Assembly (NCBI GenBank): GCA_003290165.1
Contig: QNQO01007579.1
Coordinates: 124,001 to 188,000, forward strand
DNA length: 64,000 nt
Origin: Berberis thunbergii
Taxonomy: Eukaryota > Streptophyta > Magnoliopsida > Ranunculales > Berberidaceae
Direction of reading: 5' to 3'
A model generated the notes under the pieces. That model was not told the origin of the DNA and did no database searches. It was given only the letters and a program-made list of their open reading frames with translations. Each line of letters starts with the position of its first letter. Within the stretch, counting starts at the first letter, position 1. The position numbers and the translations under genes were made by a program. Of the stretch, positions 35,356 through 47,262 are shown in pieces.

Positions 35356-36190
35356 TGTTTGTACATGCGCCTGTGTGGAGGGAGGAGTTTCGCGCTCTTG
35401 CAAAAATTTCGCGCTTTGGCGAAAAAATTGGGGAAAATAAAAGGGTTTGCGCGGTCATTGCGAAAAAGATTTTCGATTTTCGACCTATTGCGAAACAAAT
35501 TGGCGCAGAGGAGAGATCGAGGTTTGGCGTAGAGGAGAGATCGAGGATCTTGAAAATCAGAGTCAGAGAGAGCTTGAAAATTGCACGGTTTGGTTTCGCC
35601 TCCTTCCATTTTCATTTCTGGCCATTTGCTATTGAATATACACATAAATTTTCAAAATAACTATTCACACTCATTAAAAATTAATTTTGGTTCATTCTAT
35701 TACTGTATTCGTGGTGGTCAAATGCAATCTTGAATGTCAATATCGCAAATCCCAGGTTAGTTTATTGCATGAACAAGGAAATAAAACCTTACCTTGCATT
35801 TTCCCTTTGCAAATGCCAAAGGCATTGGGGAAAAACTAGTAATAAATGTTATTTTTTTTTCTTATGGCCATGCAGGTTAATATATATATTTTTTTTGCAA
35901 CAACTGTAGAATGAAAACTGGTGATACTCCGGTGGTGAAAATTTTGCATGTGATCTTTGTTTAATAACCTATTGATTAATCTTTAACATTGTCGTTTATC
36001 CTAGAAACACTACAGAAAGAATGTGAGATATAGAGGGAGAGAAATGCGTTAAGTTAGATGACCTTCAACCACATGTTTTGTAAAACAAACTTTCTACAAT
36101 GGAAGGGCAAAGAATATTTTAGCGCAAAACAAAAGAACATTCTCATCTAAGTTTTAACTCACGATGAAGGGAGGTAGTAAAAATGCTTAC

Positions 36191-36367
36191 ATTGACATCG
36201 CTATCATTTACAGCAGAATCTCCTCTCCATTTTACTCTTTGGTTGGATGGTAACTTCCCAGACCTTTGAGCCTCAAAATACAATAGACTCTTCTTAAGTG
36301 TTGTTCCATAGCTGATTGATACGACTCCTTGAATCAATAATAGAATACAAATGAATAACTCCCACAA
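36191..36367 (-). pseudogene. Captured first exon of a GH9 endo-1,4-beta-glucanase
   Basis: A minus-strand 59-codon exon with a Met start, a hydrophobic signal-peptide-like stretch ([17 protein letters not shown]), then [20 protein letters not shown] and [13 protein letters not shown], matching the N-terminus of secreted plant GH9 cellulases. It ends at a GTAAGC donor. The catalytic Asp and Glu regions are absent. It is antisense to the CACTA-2 transposase. Confidence 0.85.
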
Positions 36368-36828
36368 AAATGGACTGGGGAGCGGGGAGCATGGATTTGC
36401 CAGTACATATGAGGATGATTAGAATAACAAAATGGACTTGGGAGCAGGGATTACATGTTTATTCTGTTCTATAATCCGCCAAAAGTTAAAAACGAGTTGC
36501 AGAGTATCAGATATCCAAATAATATGATACATGCTCTGCATTATTTTGTTTTCTGCATTTGTATTTATGAAAATATATATCACAATAAATCAAAAAAGTT
36601 CAGATGACCTAAGAATATCGAAGATACCTGTGCATATGTACAACTTTGTGTTAGTCTAAAGGTTCCAGAATCCCAAAGTTATTGATTATACCATGAGTAT
36701 ACTAAATATATGCATATAGTATAAAGGTTATTTTTTTTTCCTTGTCTTCTAGCTTATATTCATTATTGATATTCTTTTCATGTACTATGAATATGAAAAG
36801 TCTCATAAACCTGAAGACTTTAAGTTAC

Positions 36829-37042
36829 CTTGGTGATAATAGAACCTAGATGGCATTGCGCACCCACTAACTTCAGTTCGTTAGGATGTGCCTTCACTTC
36901 ATCTAGAAATCATTGCAGCTTCTCATTTCTGATGCCAAACTTTGAGCATAATATTAACCCTCTTTTCAACAATTCTGGATGCGGCAATAATATTCTCCAA
37001 ATCAAATTCACTATCCACATTAACAAAACCCCCTTCTTTTGT
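36829..37042 (-). pseudogene. Captured diaminopimelate decarboxylase fragment
   Basis: The minus strand reads GGFVNVDSEFDLENIIAASR and then, after a small deletion and a frame change, RNEKLQ, FLDEVKAHPNELKLVGAQCH and LGSIITK before a GTAAC donor. Both pieces belong to plant DAP decarboxylase, the last enzyme of lysine synthesis (PLP-dependent, plastid). The segment normally between them is missing. Antisense to the element. Confidence 0.8.
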
Positions 37043-37348
37043 AGTTACTTGATGTATATTATATAAGGCCATTTAAAAAATGATTGCAAAAAAAAGCAAA
37101 CATAATGGAAGAAGATGTAAATATTAGTAGGTTAATGGCTTTACAACTAATGCTTTTGAGTAATCACTATAACCTACTGACTACTTTTCCCTTTTTTGAT
37201 TTTCCCTTTTTAGGATTTCAATTTGGTTGATGTATAGTTCTAGGACATATTTTGGACAAAATTTGAAAGAGTTTTGCATTCTGTTGATTTATTGATATTT
37301 TTGGTCAGGTATTAATAATGTCCAACCTAATACTACTGTTATTTGTAG

Positions 37349-37644
37349 GAGAAAATTCGTATAGGTAAGGAACTTCTTGAAGCAAAGCGGATTGAGGAAG
37401 ATAAAGAAAGAAAACGGGTTGTCTTGATACGAAAAATCTTTTTGGTTTGAAAATGTTTTATTGTCTTTAATCTTCACCATTATCTTGTTTCACTTCACCC
37501 ATTTCTGTGCAATTTATTTATTTGCCCCCTAAAACTAAAATAGATTCATTTTCCTGTTGTAGGATAATTGCCTTGCGAAAAGCAGAGAAGGAGGAAGAGA
37601 GAAAAGCAAGGGAGAAGATCCGTCAGAAACTCGAAGAGGATAAG
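37349..37644 (+). pseudogene. Captured exons of a UBA/UBX (PUB)-type protein
   Basis: Exon 37349-37416 reads EKIRIGKELLEAKRIEEDKE; after an intron, exon 37563-37644 reads IIALRKAEKEEERKAREKIR and QKLEEDK, followed by a GTATAT donor. This basic helical stretch is typical of plant UBA/PUB-UBX proteins that work with CDC48. The first donor carries an extra G that would shift the frame. Same strand as the transposase. Confidence 0.7.
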
Positions 37645-37831
37645 GTATATGTTGAATTCTCAACTTATCTTTTATTGAGGTATGATTGAAGAATAATTTG
37701 TTTAAGTTCATACTTCATAAACACATTTAATGAGACTGAAAATTCTTATTTTATGTTGAATTCTTATTATTGTTATTACTAATATTATTATTATCATTAT
37801 TATTTTCGGTGGCCTTCTTTTACTTGAGCAT

Positions 37832-38444
37832 ATATCTTTATTTCTATTTGTTTTCTCAAAACATTTCTAAGAACAATTCTTGGATGAACACCTCGTTATA
37901 CTAGCGGTGACCTAGTATCGGTTCTCTTGAAATGTTCAAAGAATTATCTTCAAATGATTATTGTTATTCTTGTCTATTTTTATGTGTGTGTTTTACTATT
38001 TCTGTATGTTCTTTCTCCTGTGTTCAATTATCTGTTCTAAACTGTAAGTTTAGTTTGCTTTTTGAAACCTAGTAGTTTTGGGTGCAAAATTGGTATTAGA
38101 TGAACTAAAACTGATTGAAAATATGGAGGTAGTGTCAATAAAATCATATCTTTATTTCTATTTGTTTTCTCAAAACAATTCTAAGAACAATTCTTGGATG
38201 AACACCTCGTTATACTAGCGGTAACCTAGTATCGGCACCGTTCTCTTAAACTGTTCAAAGAATTATCTTCAAATGATTATTGTCTATTTTTATCTGTGTG
38301 TTTTACTATTTCTGTATGTTCTTTCTCCTGTGTTCAACTATCTGTTCCATTGTAAGTTTAGTTTGCTTTCTGAAACCTAGTAGTCCTGGGTGCAAAATTG
38401 GTATCAGATGAGCTGAAACTGATTGGAAAGATGGAGGTAGTAGG
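37832..38444. repeat. Diverged ~314-bp tandem duplication upstream of TNP2
   Basis: 37832-38133 and 38146-38444 match along their length (words such as AACACCTCGTTATACTAGCG and CTGTATGTTCTTTCTCCTGT), with scattered differences and small indels. It may be the 5' intron or leader of the transposase gene. Confidence 0.85.
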
Positions 38445-38690
38445 GTATTCTCATGTATTCCATGTCTATTGAATACTAGTTGATTAAGCAGACACTCTTA
38501 GATATTATTCTAGTAAAATAATTTGCTTCTTATGCCAATTCATGGGCCTCAAAGGGAGATGATTAAGGGGAAGATAGCCTCCTCATGGTATGGTTCCTAT
38601 GGAGGTTATCCTCGTAAAAGTGTCACTTTCAATCTTTTAATTTCATGAGTGTTTGACTAAAGTTAATCTTTTAAATTTTTATGTGTAGAA

Positions 38691-39599
38691 ATGTCAACAA
38701 TTCCTTTAGATAAGTCATGGATGAACAAACATGGAAGTGCAATGTATATAAATGACGTTAGACAATTCCAAAAGTTTGTTGAAGATAATGCAAATGGAGA
38801 AAGTCTTTTTCCTTGCCCATGTGTTCGATGTAGGAACTCGAGGGGAAACATTAGTGTTGACGACATAGGTGTTCATTTGTTAAGCCATGGCATTGATACC
38901 AATGATGTCATGTGGATACATCATGGAGAGAATATAAACAAGCAGGTGATTGGTGTACCTATGACAAAAATGGTTGAACCTGATGATGCCTTTGAATATC
39001 CTAGGATGAGCGACCTAGTTGATGATGTATTCCTCAACATGCAAATTGTGGAGGCTGATGATGGGATAAATGACTTGAATGACACCGTCGAAGAATGTTT
39101 TGGCGGTAATCCAGAAGGTGGTCCGGAGCTTTCTTGTGAGCCTGAGACAGTTATGAACAAGAAATATCAAAAGTATAAGGAAAAAACGATTGTGCCTTTG
39201 TACAATGGGTGTCCTAAGGATAAGACAACATTGTCCACCATTATTGAATTGCGGAATTTCAAGACTCGTTTTAGTTGGAGTGGTAATAGTGTGACAAAGT
39301 TGTTAAAATGACTAAAAACCTTATTGCTGGATGATTGTAATTTGTTAGATAACTACCCAAACATGAAAAACCCAATTAAAGATATGGGGATGGAATGTAA
39401 GACAATATATGCATGTGCCAATGGATGCATACTCTATTGGAAAGAATATGAGGGTCTGGTTACTTGTCCAAAATGTGGTTTTGGTAGGTATAAGGTTTAT
39501 GTGGATGTCGATGACAACGAGTCTGGCAAGGTATACAGGAAAGAAGCTAAAAAGGTTGTAAAGTATTTTCCATTGATTCCAAGGTTGAAAATATTTTAA
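38691..39599 (+). pseudogene. CACTA transposase TNP2, N-terminal fragment
   Basis: Starts at 38691. DKSWMNKHGSAMYINDVRQF, LFPCPCVRCRN and GIDTNDVMWIHHGE match the transposase-associated domain (PF13963). A stop at 39309-39311 replaces an expected Trp (KLLK*LK), and the same frame goes on with YACANGCILYWKEYEGL, TCPKCGFGRYK and KYFPLIPRL, the start of the Transposase_21 domain. It ends a few residues later; the catalytic core is missing. Confidence 0.88.
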
Positions 39600-40350
39600 T
39601 TCTTATTGGTGCTCTTTATTCTTATGTGCAATTAAGATAAATAAGACAATGATATAACGTGGTTTACCAGCTTGTTGGCAACACTGCAAACAATAGCTAC
39701 ATCCACAGAGATAAATATAAACTACAAAACAAATGTAACGAGTACAAATTTCACATATAACATCGGTTTCACAATGTGACTCCACTTTTTGTTCTCACTT
39801 CGTACACGAAGCTTTGCTTCAACAATGTTTTTCTCTTTGATGAAATCACTTGATCTTGCAATTCTCTTCAAATAGATTGATCCCAACAACATACTTGGTC
39901 AAGGATCCCATGCTGACACACAAGTGCTCCTTGCATACTCACAAGGTTCAACAACGCACTTGGTAAAACTTCCTTATAACACACAAGGGTTTTTTGCATA
40001 TCCACAAGGCTTGATCATAGCAATGTACTCAGTCACACATCCTTTGCACATACACAATTGTTTGGATGCATTTTCTCAAACATCTTAGGTGCACAATATT
40101 TGTATGCTCACAAGACACTAAAAAAAATTGTTAGTGACTTTTCCTCAAACAATTAGTATGCACATTTTAACCCTCGTGTCCAAAGTCTCAAATATTCTTC
40201 GAGAAATGCGAAAATGAGTTAAGTGTTAAGCTTTTGTCATGTTTTAAAATGACTTTTTTGAACATCTAAGAGACACACATTCAAGGTCCCTTTAGAAAAG
40301 CTAGACTTTAGTGTTTAGAGCTTATTTGATACTTCACACTTTTTTGAGAG
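39600..40350. other. Unclassified LTR-like or repeat sequence
   Basis: Replaces the rest of TNP2. It has an AACGTGGTTTACC...GGCAACA and GCTACATCCACAGAG passage of a kind often seen in plant LTR elements, and phrases around CACACAAG...CACAAGG recur three times at about 39920-40050. No ends or coding domain were found. Confidence 0.4.
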
Positions 40351-40958
40351 TTTCTCTTTAGCCTTGGGCTTTTAGAGCACAACTCAAAGAAATGTTTGAG
40401 TGTGAGAGGTGTGAAGAATATGTGAAATGAGGTCACACATTTATAGTGTGGAGGTTGGGGCATAATCAATAAATATCCAATAGAAAATCAAAGAATGTCA
40501 TGTGAATAAAGTAATATCCAATAACATTTAAGGAATGTAATAAATCATTTTCTCTTAATCAATCCACATGATCTTTACTCCTCAAGTACTATAACCCCAC
40601 AATGTGTGAACCCCTTAAAGTAAGGAACACAATTAGTTAGGGTCTCCTGAGATATTTCTCTTTAGCCTTGGGCTTTTAGAGCACAACTCAAAGAAATGTT
40701 TGAGTGTGAGAGGTGTGAAGAATATGTGAAATGAGGTCACACATTTATAGTGTGGAGGTTGGGGCATAATCAATAAATATCCAATAGAAAATCAAAGAAT
40801 GTCATGTGAATAAAGTAATATCCAATAACATTTAAGGAATGTAATAAATCATTTTCTCTTAATCAATCCACATGATCTTTACTCCTCAAGTACTATAACC
40901 CCACAATGTGTGAACCCCTTAAAGTAAGGAACACAATTAGTTAGGGTCTCCTGAGATA
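40351..40958. repeat. 304-bp tandem duplication, apparently identical copies
   Basis: 40351-40654 and 40655-40958 show no difference on reading base by base. Each starts TTTCTCTTTAGCCTTGGGC and ends GGTCTCCTGAGATA. It is a very recent duplication or an assembly artefact. Confidence 0.9.
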
Positions 40959-43300
40959 TTTTTCATTTGACATCATTGACTTTAAACAAAATTCTTTGTA
41001 GGACGTTTAGTCTGATAAAGTCTCAAGAGTTGTGAATTTAGTTAGTATGTACTACTTTGATTTTTCAACTTATACACCAGCTTCTATTATTAACTCAAAT
41101 TTACACCACTTAATAAGTTTTTTGTCAAAATTATATCAATAAGATTTTGGCGCTTACAATTTGTCCATCCTTTTTTCTGTGTCCAAAACCATAAAAATAG
41201 TAAGGGTAAATTAGACTTTGGTTCCTCTTATTAATACACTAAAAAGCTTAGGTCTTTTTTTAGTCAATAAATGGGTTTGGCCCATCGATTATGAGTTATC
41301 CCACTTGCAAACCAAAATTTTGGTTGAAGATCCATGTAAATCCAAGTTATTTTGATCTCAGCCGACTTCTAGATCTTGGAGGTCATAGTCCAGTTAGAAT
41401 TCAACTGGACTTCTCAATCTTTATATCACCGAAGAATTGATTATCAATTACCAATTTTCCAAAGAAACAATGTGATAGTTATTCAACACAATGGTTCCAC
41501 AAGTCTACTATTACAAGATTAATATCAATGTATCAAGGCATGTTCATTTATGTGAAAAAAAGCTGATGACTCCATAAATTTGGTTTTGATGCTCATTCAT
41601 TAAGAATTCATATAAAAGAGTTATCCAATGAGTTCAAAGAATTTCATTAAGAATTTCATCGAGCAGATTCCATTACAAGAAGTTTGAAACTGTCGCAACA
41701 AAATTTATGGTTTGCTATTAGTTGCAACAATAGAAACCGAGATTGAGGATATTACATCAATGATATTCATTACGTGCACAAATTTCTATCTTAGAAATAG
41801 ACTTGCAACAAAGAAAGGAATTGCTTGTTACCAAAATTGTTGCAGAACATACAATGAGCATGTTCTTCGTATGCACCTAGCTACTAGTTGAGGAGAACTT
41901 GATGCATTGTTGAAATATAGTCCCAATGCAAAATCAATTTGAAGCCGTTGAACTTAAAGTTGGTGTTGCTCTAGTACTTATTATTTATGACACACATTAT
42001 TTTGTTTGATTATAATATGTACTTATTTTAGAAAATTAAAACCAATGTATTATCTAAGATAAAGTTCCAAAATAATACAAATATAAACTCCATGTCTAAA
42101 ACCGAAATTATAGAAATAACATTCTACAAAATAAAAACCAAACTACATCCAAAGCTCCATGTCTTGAAATCACGCTGGAAATAAGTTGTACAACTAAACA
42201 TCTTGCTTGGTCAATGGTGGATGTAAATCCATTGATAAATCCGTCACAGTTTACCTGGATGTAAACCCTCGAAACATTGCACCTGACCAACATCACGATC
42301 TTCAACTCACTCCTTCTAGGAAGAGACCAGTCAACTCTTCACTATCAAACCTATTATCCAATTAATATTGAGACTACCATTTTTTGGTAAATCTATATAT
42401 ATATATATACATTCTTTTTCTTTTAATTTTTTTTGTGCTATTTTGTGGGGATATTGAAAAATATTTCTTATTGACCATTTCTTCATTTTAGAGGTTTAGA
42501 CTTTGATCTCATGCAAAGTCACTTTGTCGAGTTCATCCATAACTTGTATAGTTGATGAGACATTAATTTATCGTTTTAAAAATAACTCAATCAAAAATTC
42601 ATTGAACATGCAAAATTTTTTTTTGATATTAATTGGTAAGTGAGACAAGTAAGGGTGTAAAATCACTCTCAATGTGGGATTGCAATTAAATGATCAACAA
42701 AAAAACATGGAGGAGAAGAATTGAAATTCCTACAAGAACAAAAATAAAAGAGATGGACGTGAAGTATGAATAGAAGAGGGCTGATTTTTATTTTTATTTT
42801 TAATTTCTTTGAATATATTTATTTTGTAAAAATTGTTGTTCAACTAAATTAATATGGCAATAAAAGCAATGCAAATAAACTGATATAGCTCAAGGGTCAA
42901 GAATAAACTTCCACCTTATAAAACTACAACTTTGTTACAAGAATCATTTTAAGCTCAAACCTAAATAAAACTTTATTTTCATTCAAGATTAAACATGCAA
43001 TAAGTACTATGCCTGTTGTTGCATTTTCTTTATTTCTATATGTACACATGTACCAACAATGTTCTATTATGTGTTTCTTGTTCAAGTATTATACTTTTTA
43101 AAAGTAAATATAAATCATTGAAAAATATATTTCCAAAATTATAATCTTAAAGCTATATAATAATATCAAATAAAATTTCAAATTTTGATCTCTCTATCAT
43201 GATAGATTAGTAAGGAAGAAACAGAGCATAAGTAAAGCAGAGAAGTTCAATAGTTTGAAACTTAAATAAGGTGATATTTGTTTTACGCGTAAAAATGAGT
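40959..43300. other. Spacer without recognisable genes
   Basis: AT-rich, with no sustained frame of known family. A short (AT)n run lies at about 42395-42410. Minus frames such as 42305-42108 resemble nothing I know. Confidence 0.4.
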
Positions 43301-43521
43301 TGTTAGAGTTGAGCCAAGATGGAAACAAATGTAAAATGATGAGGTAGTTAGTTGATAAGTTTGTCAGATATAAAAGGAGAAGAGAGACTGTATGAATTCA
43401 GGTTGGATGTACATCTCATTTTGAAAGTAGAGTATCTTCCAAATAATATCAATTAAGGTTTTATCTTGTCTCAGTTGTTTCTTAGTTTTTCTTTGCTCGT
43501 TCAATTTTTGCATAAATGACA
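43301..43521 (+). repeat. Inferred 5' LTR of the second gypsy element
   Basis: Runs from TGTTAGAGTTGAGCC to AAATGACA, two bases before a primer-binding site. Only one LTR is in the window, so the left edge rests on the TG and on typical length; a longer LTR is possible. Confidence 0.5.
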
Positions 43522-43523
43522 TT

Positions 43524-43534
43524 TGGTATCAGAG
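43524..43534 (+). other. Primer-binding site (initiator tRNA-Met type)
   Basis: TGGTATCAGAG, the common plant retroelement sequence complementary to the 3' end of initiator tRNA-Met, just downstream of an LTR end. Confidence 0.75.
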
Positions 43535-43742
43535 TGTTTCTTGGTTTGGGAATCAGATTAGCAATAGTTGACAATCTAAGATCAAAGGATATAAAGAATT
43601 TGAACAAGGAGTTGCAGAGATACCATACCAAAGTGAGACGAATGGACAAATCGGATTTCTCAAATTAGTATTCCAAAAGTTGTCTCAAAACACATAGGTG
43701 AATGGGAAGAGAGTGGAAGATCGATTGGAAAAAATGTTTCAA

Positions 43743-44141
43743 CACTACACAATAAATACCCATTAGCAATGGTTCTAAACCGTGGGGGTAACCCATTGTC
43801 ACGGCTTAGAGCCGTGGGCTGTAGAGGCATCGCTAAATCCCCAGTAACGGCTAAAAACCGTGGCAAAAATATTAGCAACGGTTTTATCTCGAGGACGGTT
43901 GATGATTTAGCCACGGTTATAAACCGTTGCAACAATCTTAGCCACGGTTCTAAGCCGTGGCCAGGAGTAGCAATGGCTTAAAATCGTTGCAAGTTATGAC
44001 CACGGTTCTAAGCCGTTGCAATAGCTTTAGCAACGGTTTTAAGCTGTGGCCAGTACTAGCCACGGTTATAAGCCGTGGCAAGGTAGCCACGGTTTTTAGC
44101 CGTTGCAATAATTAGCCACGGTTTTAAGCCGTGGCAAAAAG
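43743..44141. repeat. CACTA-3 3' terminus and subterminal array
   Basis: The same order of sites as at 4725 and 59023, with about a dozen CCACGG/CCGTGG or AACGG/CCGTT half-sites. The outermost bases are CACTACACAATAAA, so the terminal repeat has changed slightly. Confidence 0.88.
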
Positions 44142-45242
44142 AAAATTTAATTTTTTTTTAATTTTTTTATTTTTAAATGTAACAATGAACCTACTTCTGT
44201 ACATGTTATTAACTTGACAATCAGGAAAGTATTTGAATCTATTTTGTTCATTGTTCATTAGTACTTCAAATCCAGATAGGAAGAAGCGAGAGGAGAGGAT
44301 AGATAGACCGAAAAGGCCATATATGCTGTAATACAGAAAAACTAAGATTGAATGTGAACAAATCTTGTATTATTTTTTCATTATTGTAATTCACAAACTA
44401 GTGAGCACACTTACAAGCAAATTACAATAAAAGTGCATAACAAAAACTAGGATACAGGTATGGGTATGGGTATGATACAGGATTTCATTAGTTATGGACT
44501 CAAGCCTCAAGGTACCCCTTACAACAGGCATTTCGATCAAGACCATGTATCTACTTGGCAGTAGGTTCATATGCTTTATGTTGTTACTATATGATTCTCG
44601 ATCATCAATGTCGATTACAAACAACCCTTATGATACTCAAAGAAGTCATCTACATTGCTTCCCAAGGGTTTAGAGTTGGAAGAATCTTTTACCTGCTGAA
44701 ACTATCAAAGACTTGAAAACTTTCTCAAGATTTGTTTGATGAACACAGTTCCTGAACAAAATACAGTATCACATACCGTGACACAAATAGATTGCAATAG
44801 AGCTTAGTAGATATGCTCACACCATGATATTCATCTTTCTCCTGATGGCTTCTACCTTCACCAAGCTGTAAATGTTATACTACTCAACTTTGATGCCTTC
44901 TATTTATAGTACCTGCATGAGCTCAACCACAAACAAATTAATCACTAGTGTTACACAAATTTCAAATTAGTTCAAGCAGATTCAACCCAAATTACTAAAA
45001 GAAGATGCATTTCTATGAACTTAACTGCCAAAGATTGAACTTTAATGGGAAACTACTAGAAAATTTCATCTGACATTGCCAAACTTATCCTCAGTGATCT
45101 ACAAGTTGTCAGGTTTGTTGGTACAAAATTTTTAATGTTTTTAGAAAATACAATTTTCTTCTTCAATTAATTTAGTATGCTAAAGCAGAACTATTGACTT
45201 ATTGAGAGCTCATAGGATAATACATAAGCTGGATAATTTGTG

Positions 45243-45420
45243 TGCTTAGTGAGGCATTCAGATGGTTACAACAGTCTTTTGTGAGTATGAGCTTCAATTT
45301 GTTGCAAGCTATATAACAAAAACAGATAGGGAGAAGGTAAAGATCATGCTCATATAAGCCTACAATACAAATGGATACTAGCATCATTGTTTTAAAAGCA
45401 AATTACCTGATACAAAAGAA
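45243..45420 (-). repeat. Segment shared with CACTA-1 (7225-7385)
   Basis: Close match to CACTA-1 covering an intron and the start of the unrecognised exon (KLILTKDCCNHLN). Similarity stops at the CTGAA at about 45263. It suggests common descent of the two elements' cargo or exchange between family members. Confidence 0.75.
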
Positions 45421-45581
45421 AACATGGATTGAGAGCACTATAATATTTTACTACTGACAGTGAGTAGGAAAGCCCTGAAAACAGGAAAATTCAAATAACC
45501 AAATTGACAAGTATGGTGAGTTCACATTGGATGCTTCAAGTCCTAGTTCACAAGCTATGCATGAGAACTTGAGAAACACTT

Positions 45582-46226
45582 TTACGCGACTGAATCAAAA
45601 TTCTGCTTTCTTCTCAATGACTCCAACACTTCTAAGGGACGATCTCCCATACAACTAGCTCCCCCCATAGAAGATTTGACCGTCGGCCTATTCATGGAAT
45701 CAAGCTGTGGGGTGGAGGCATCCTGGCTGACCTCCTTGAGCATAGACTTGACTCTTTTCGAAGCCATGGCATCTGACATCACTGAGGAAACTATTTCTGG
45801 ACTTTCTAACTGCTGGGCTAACCTACCTTGCACATCTCTAATAATCTGAGAAGCACCGGATGCATGACCCAGGGGTGACATATTGCTATTGGATTTTTGC
45901 ATGGTGGCGACAGTCTCAGCAACTGTAGATTTTGCTTTGAGTGCTTCATACTTCTCCATGTCGTAAATGATCTCCTTCTAAAGCTGCTTGTCAGCTACTA
46001 ATATGTCATCAATCTCATTCTTGTAATCCTTAAGAAGCACTCGCAGGCGTTCCATGAGACAACCCATCAAGGAGTTGTTTCTACTCTCCAGTAGCCTCTT
46101 CAGCTCTATAAAGATAGGAATAGAATTTTGGATCAAGCTCTTCTTTGCCACCTGAGCCATCACTCTCCGTTTTGCAGTTGCAGCAGCATCAGTGCTTCCA
46201 CTTTCTCCACCTTCGTCATCCATTAG
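45582..46226 (-). pseudogene. CAP-D3: Captured condensin-2 subunit CAP-D3 fragment
   Basis: A minus-strand stretch of about 214 codons: AAATAKRRVMAQVAKKSLIQ, IPIFIELKRLLES, MERLRVLLKDYKNEIDDIL, VADKQL, one TAG stop in place of an expected Gln, then IIYDMEKYEALKAKS and a Ser/Gln-rich tail ending LEVLESLRRKQNFDS. This matches the C-terminal part of plant CAP-D3, a HEAT-repeat subunit of condensin II. The absence of an internal intron suggests one large source exon. Confidence 0.8.
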
Positions 46227-47184
46227 GCAATATTAAAAACATCAGGTCTGCAGAGTTCGACCAAATATGCATGAATATGTAATAAAGAAATATAGAATGT
46301 CATATCAAAATAACTATATGATAAATGAAAGCTAAATAGCCAATTGAGAATGACAGAGAAAAAGAAACATGTCAAACACAAACACACATGCACTAGACCA
46401 TATAACCCAACAAAATGGAAAGAAAATCACATATCCCATCTGATCAATGATTACCTAAAATCTGGAGAAGACAGAGATGATCTACATGGAAGTTATGGCT
46501 GGTGAGCAATATATAAGTGGATTTGAAAAGAAGTATCAAACTCAATCTATTTTTTTCTTTTCTTATAACAGGGAATGCAAAAATTTTAAATGAACAAAGA
46601 AACCAAAATTTTCATGGCACTGAACTAGTAAACTATAGAGGCAAACCAAACCCAATGAAAAATCTCATTTTCATGTCACCATTTCAACTAGGTTTAGTTC
46701 TCCTAAGCTGCAAGAATCTTCCAACCGAATTTTAAAATCCCGATCAGCACTAACTATGAATCACCCATCAGGAGAAAATTCCTGTAAACCGAGTACCACA
46801 TGACTAACTTGATAATGATAATGTAAAGCTAGAATGATTGGAGAAATGCTAACACTCGAACACTCAAGAAAAATATTATAACAACAATAAGAAAATAAAT
46901 ATAGGAAAAGAGCTTACTACACATTCTTTAGAGAAGAAGAAGAAAGTAAGCAAAAATGAAGGATATGTTGTGATCTACAATCTAGCAACAAGTAAAATGA
47001 CAACAAAAACACATCATATTTGAGCTAAAAGCAAACATGACGCAGGATGCAACTAATGAGTAAATTTTTTATATCATGAATATAAACGAAAAGAGAACGA
47101 CGTACCAGGCTCGTAAATTTTAGTGACAAGATAGATACATTCTCTACACCTTCTAGAATGTGAGGGAAGTGACAAGATAGATAC
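46227..47184. other. CACTA-3 filler between fragments
   Basis: AT-rich, no confident exon. A short duplication (GTGACAAGATAGATAC...TTCTCTACACCTT) at about 47122-47150 and 47168-47199 lies next to the aminopeptidase exon. Confidence 0.4.
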
Positions 47185-47262
47185 CTTCTCTACACCTTGG
47201 TTGCAAGCATATACCAGAGCATCAGCAAGCGTCAGTCTGCCTTCGGCATCAGTATTGTTGAC
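47185..47262 (-). pseudogene. Captured leucine aminopeptidase exon
   Basis: A 78-nt minus-strand exon with a CAG acceptor and a GTATCT donor reads VNNTDAEGRLTLADALVYAC and NQGVEK. NTDAEGRL is the metal- and substrate-binding signature of M17 leucine aminopeptidases. A single exon only, with reading frame and splice sites preserved. Confidence 0.9.

Larger units (their letters stand above)
35110..39599 (+). mobile_element. CACTA-2: truncated CACTA transposon with a TNP2 fragment and host gene pieces
   Basis: Begins CATTACACCAAAAGG (CACTA mutated to CATTA) and then shows, in inverse, the same subterminal array as the right end of CACTA-1. This is its 5' end, and transcription should run rightward, as its TNP2 fragment does. 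It carries GH9, DAP-decarboxylase and UBA/UBX-type fragments. It stops within TNP2 at about 39599, and no matching 3' end is found before 43743. Confidence 0.82.

Noticed and set aside
39600..43300. Search for the missing 3' end of CACTA-2
   Set aside because: No inverted CCACGG array or GGTGTAGTG end was found here, so the element is treated as truncated and not extended to 43743.
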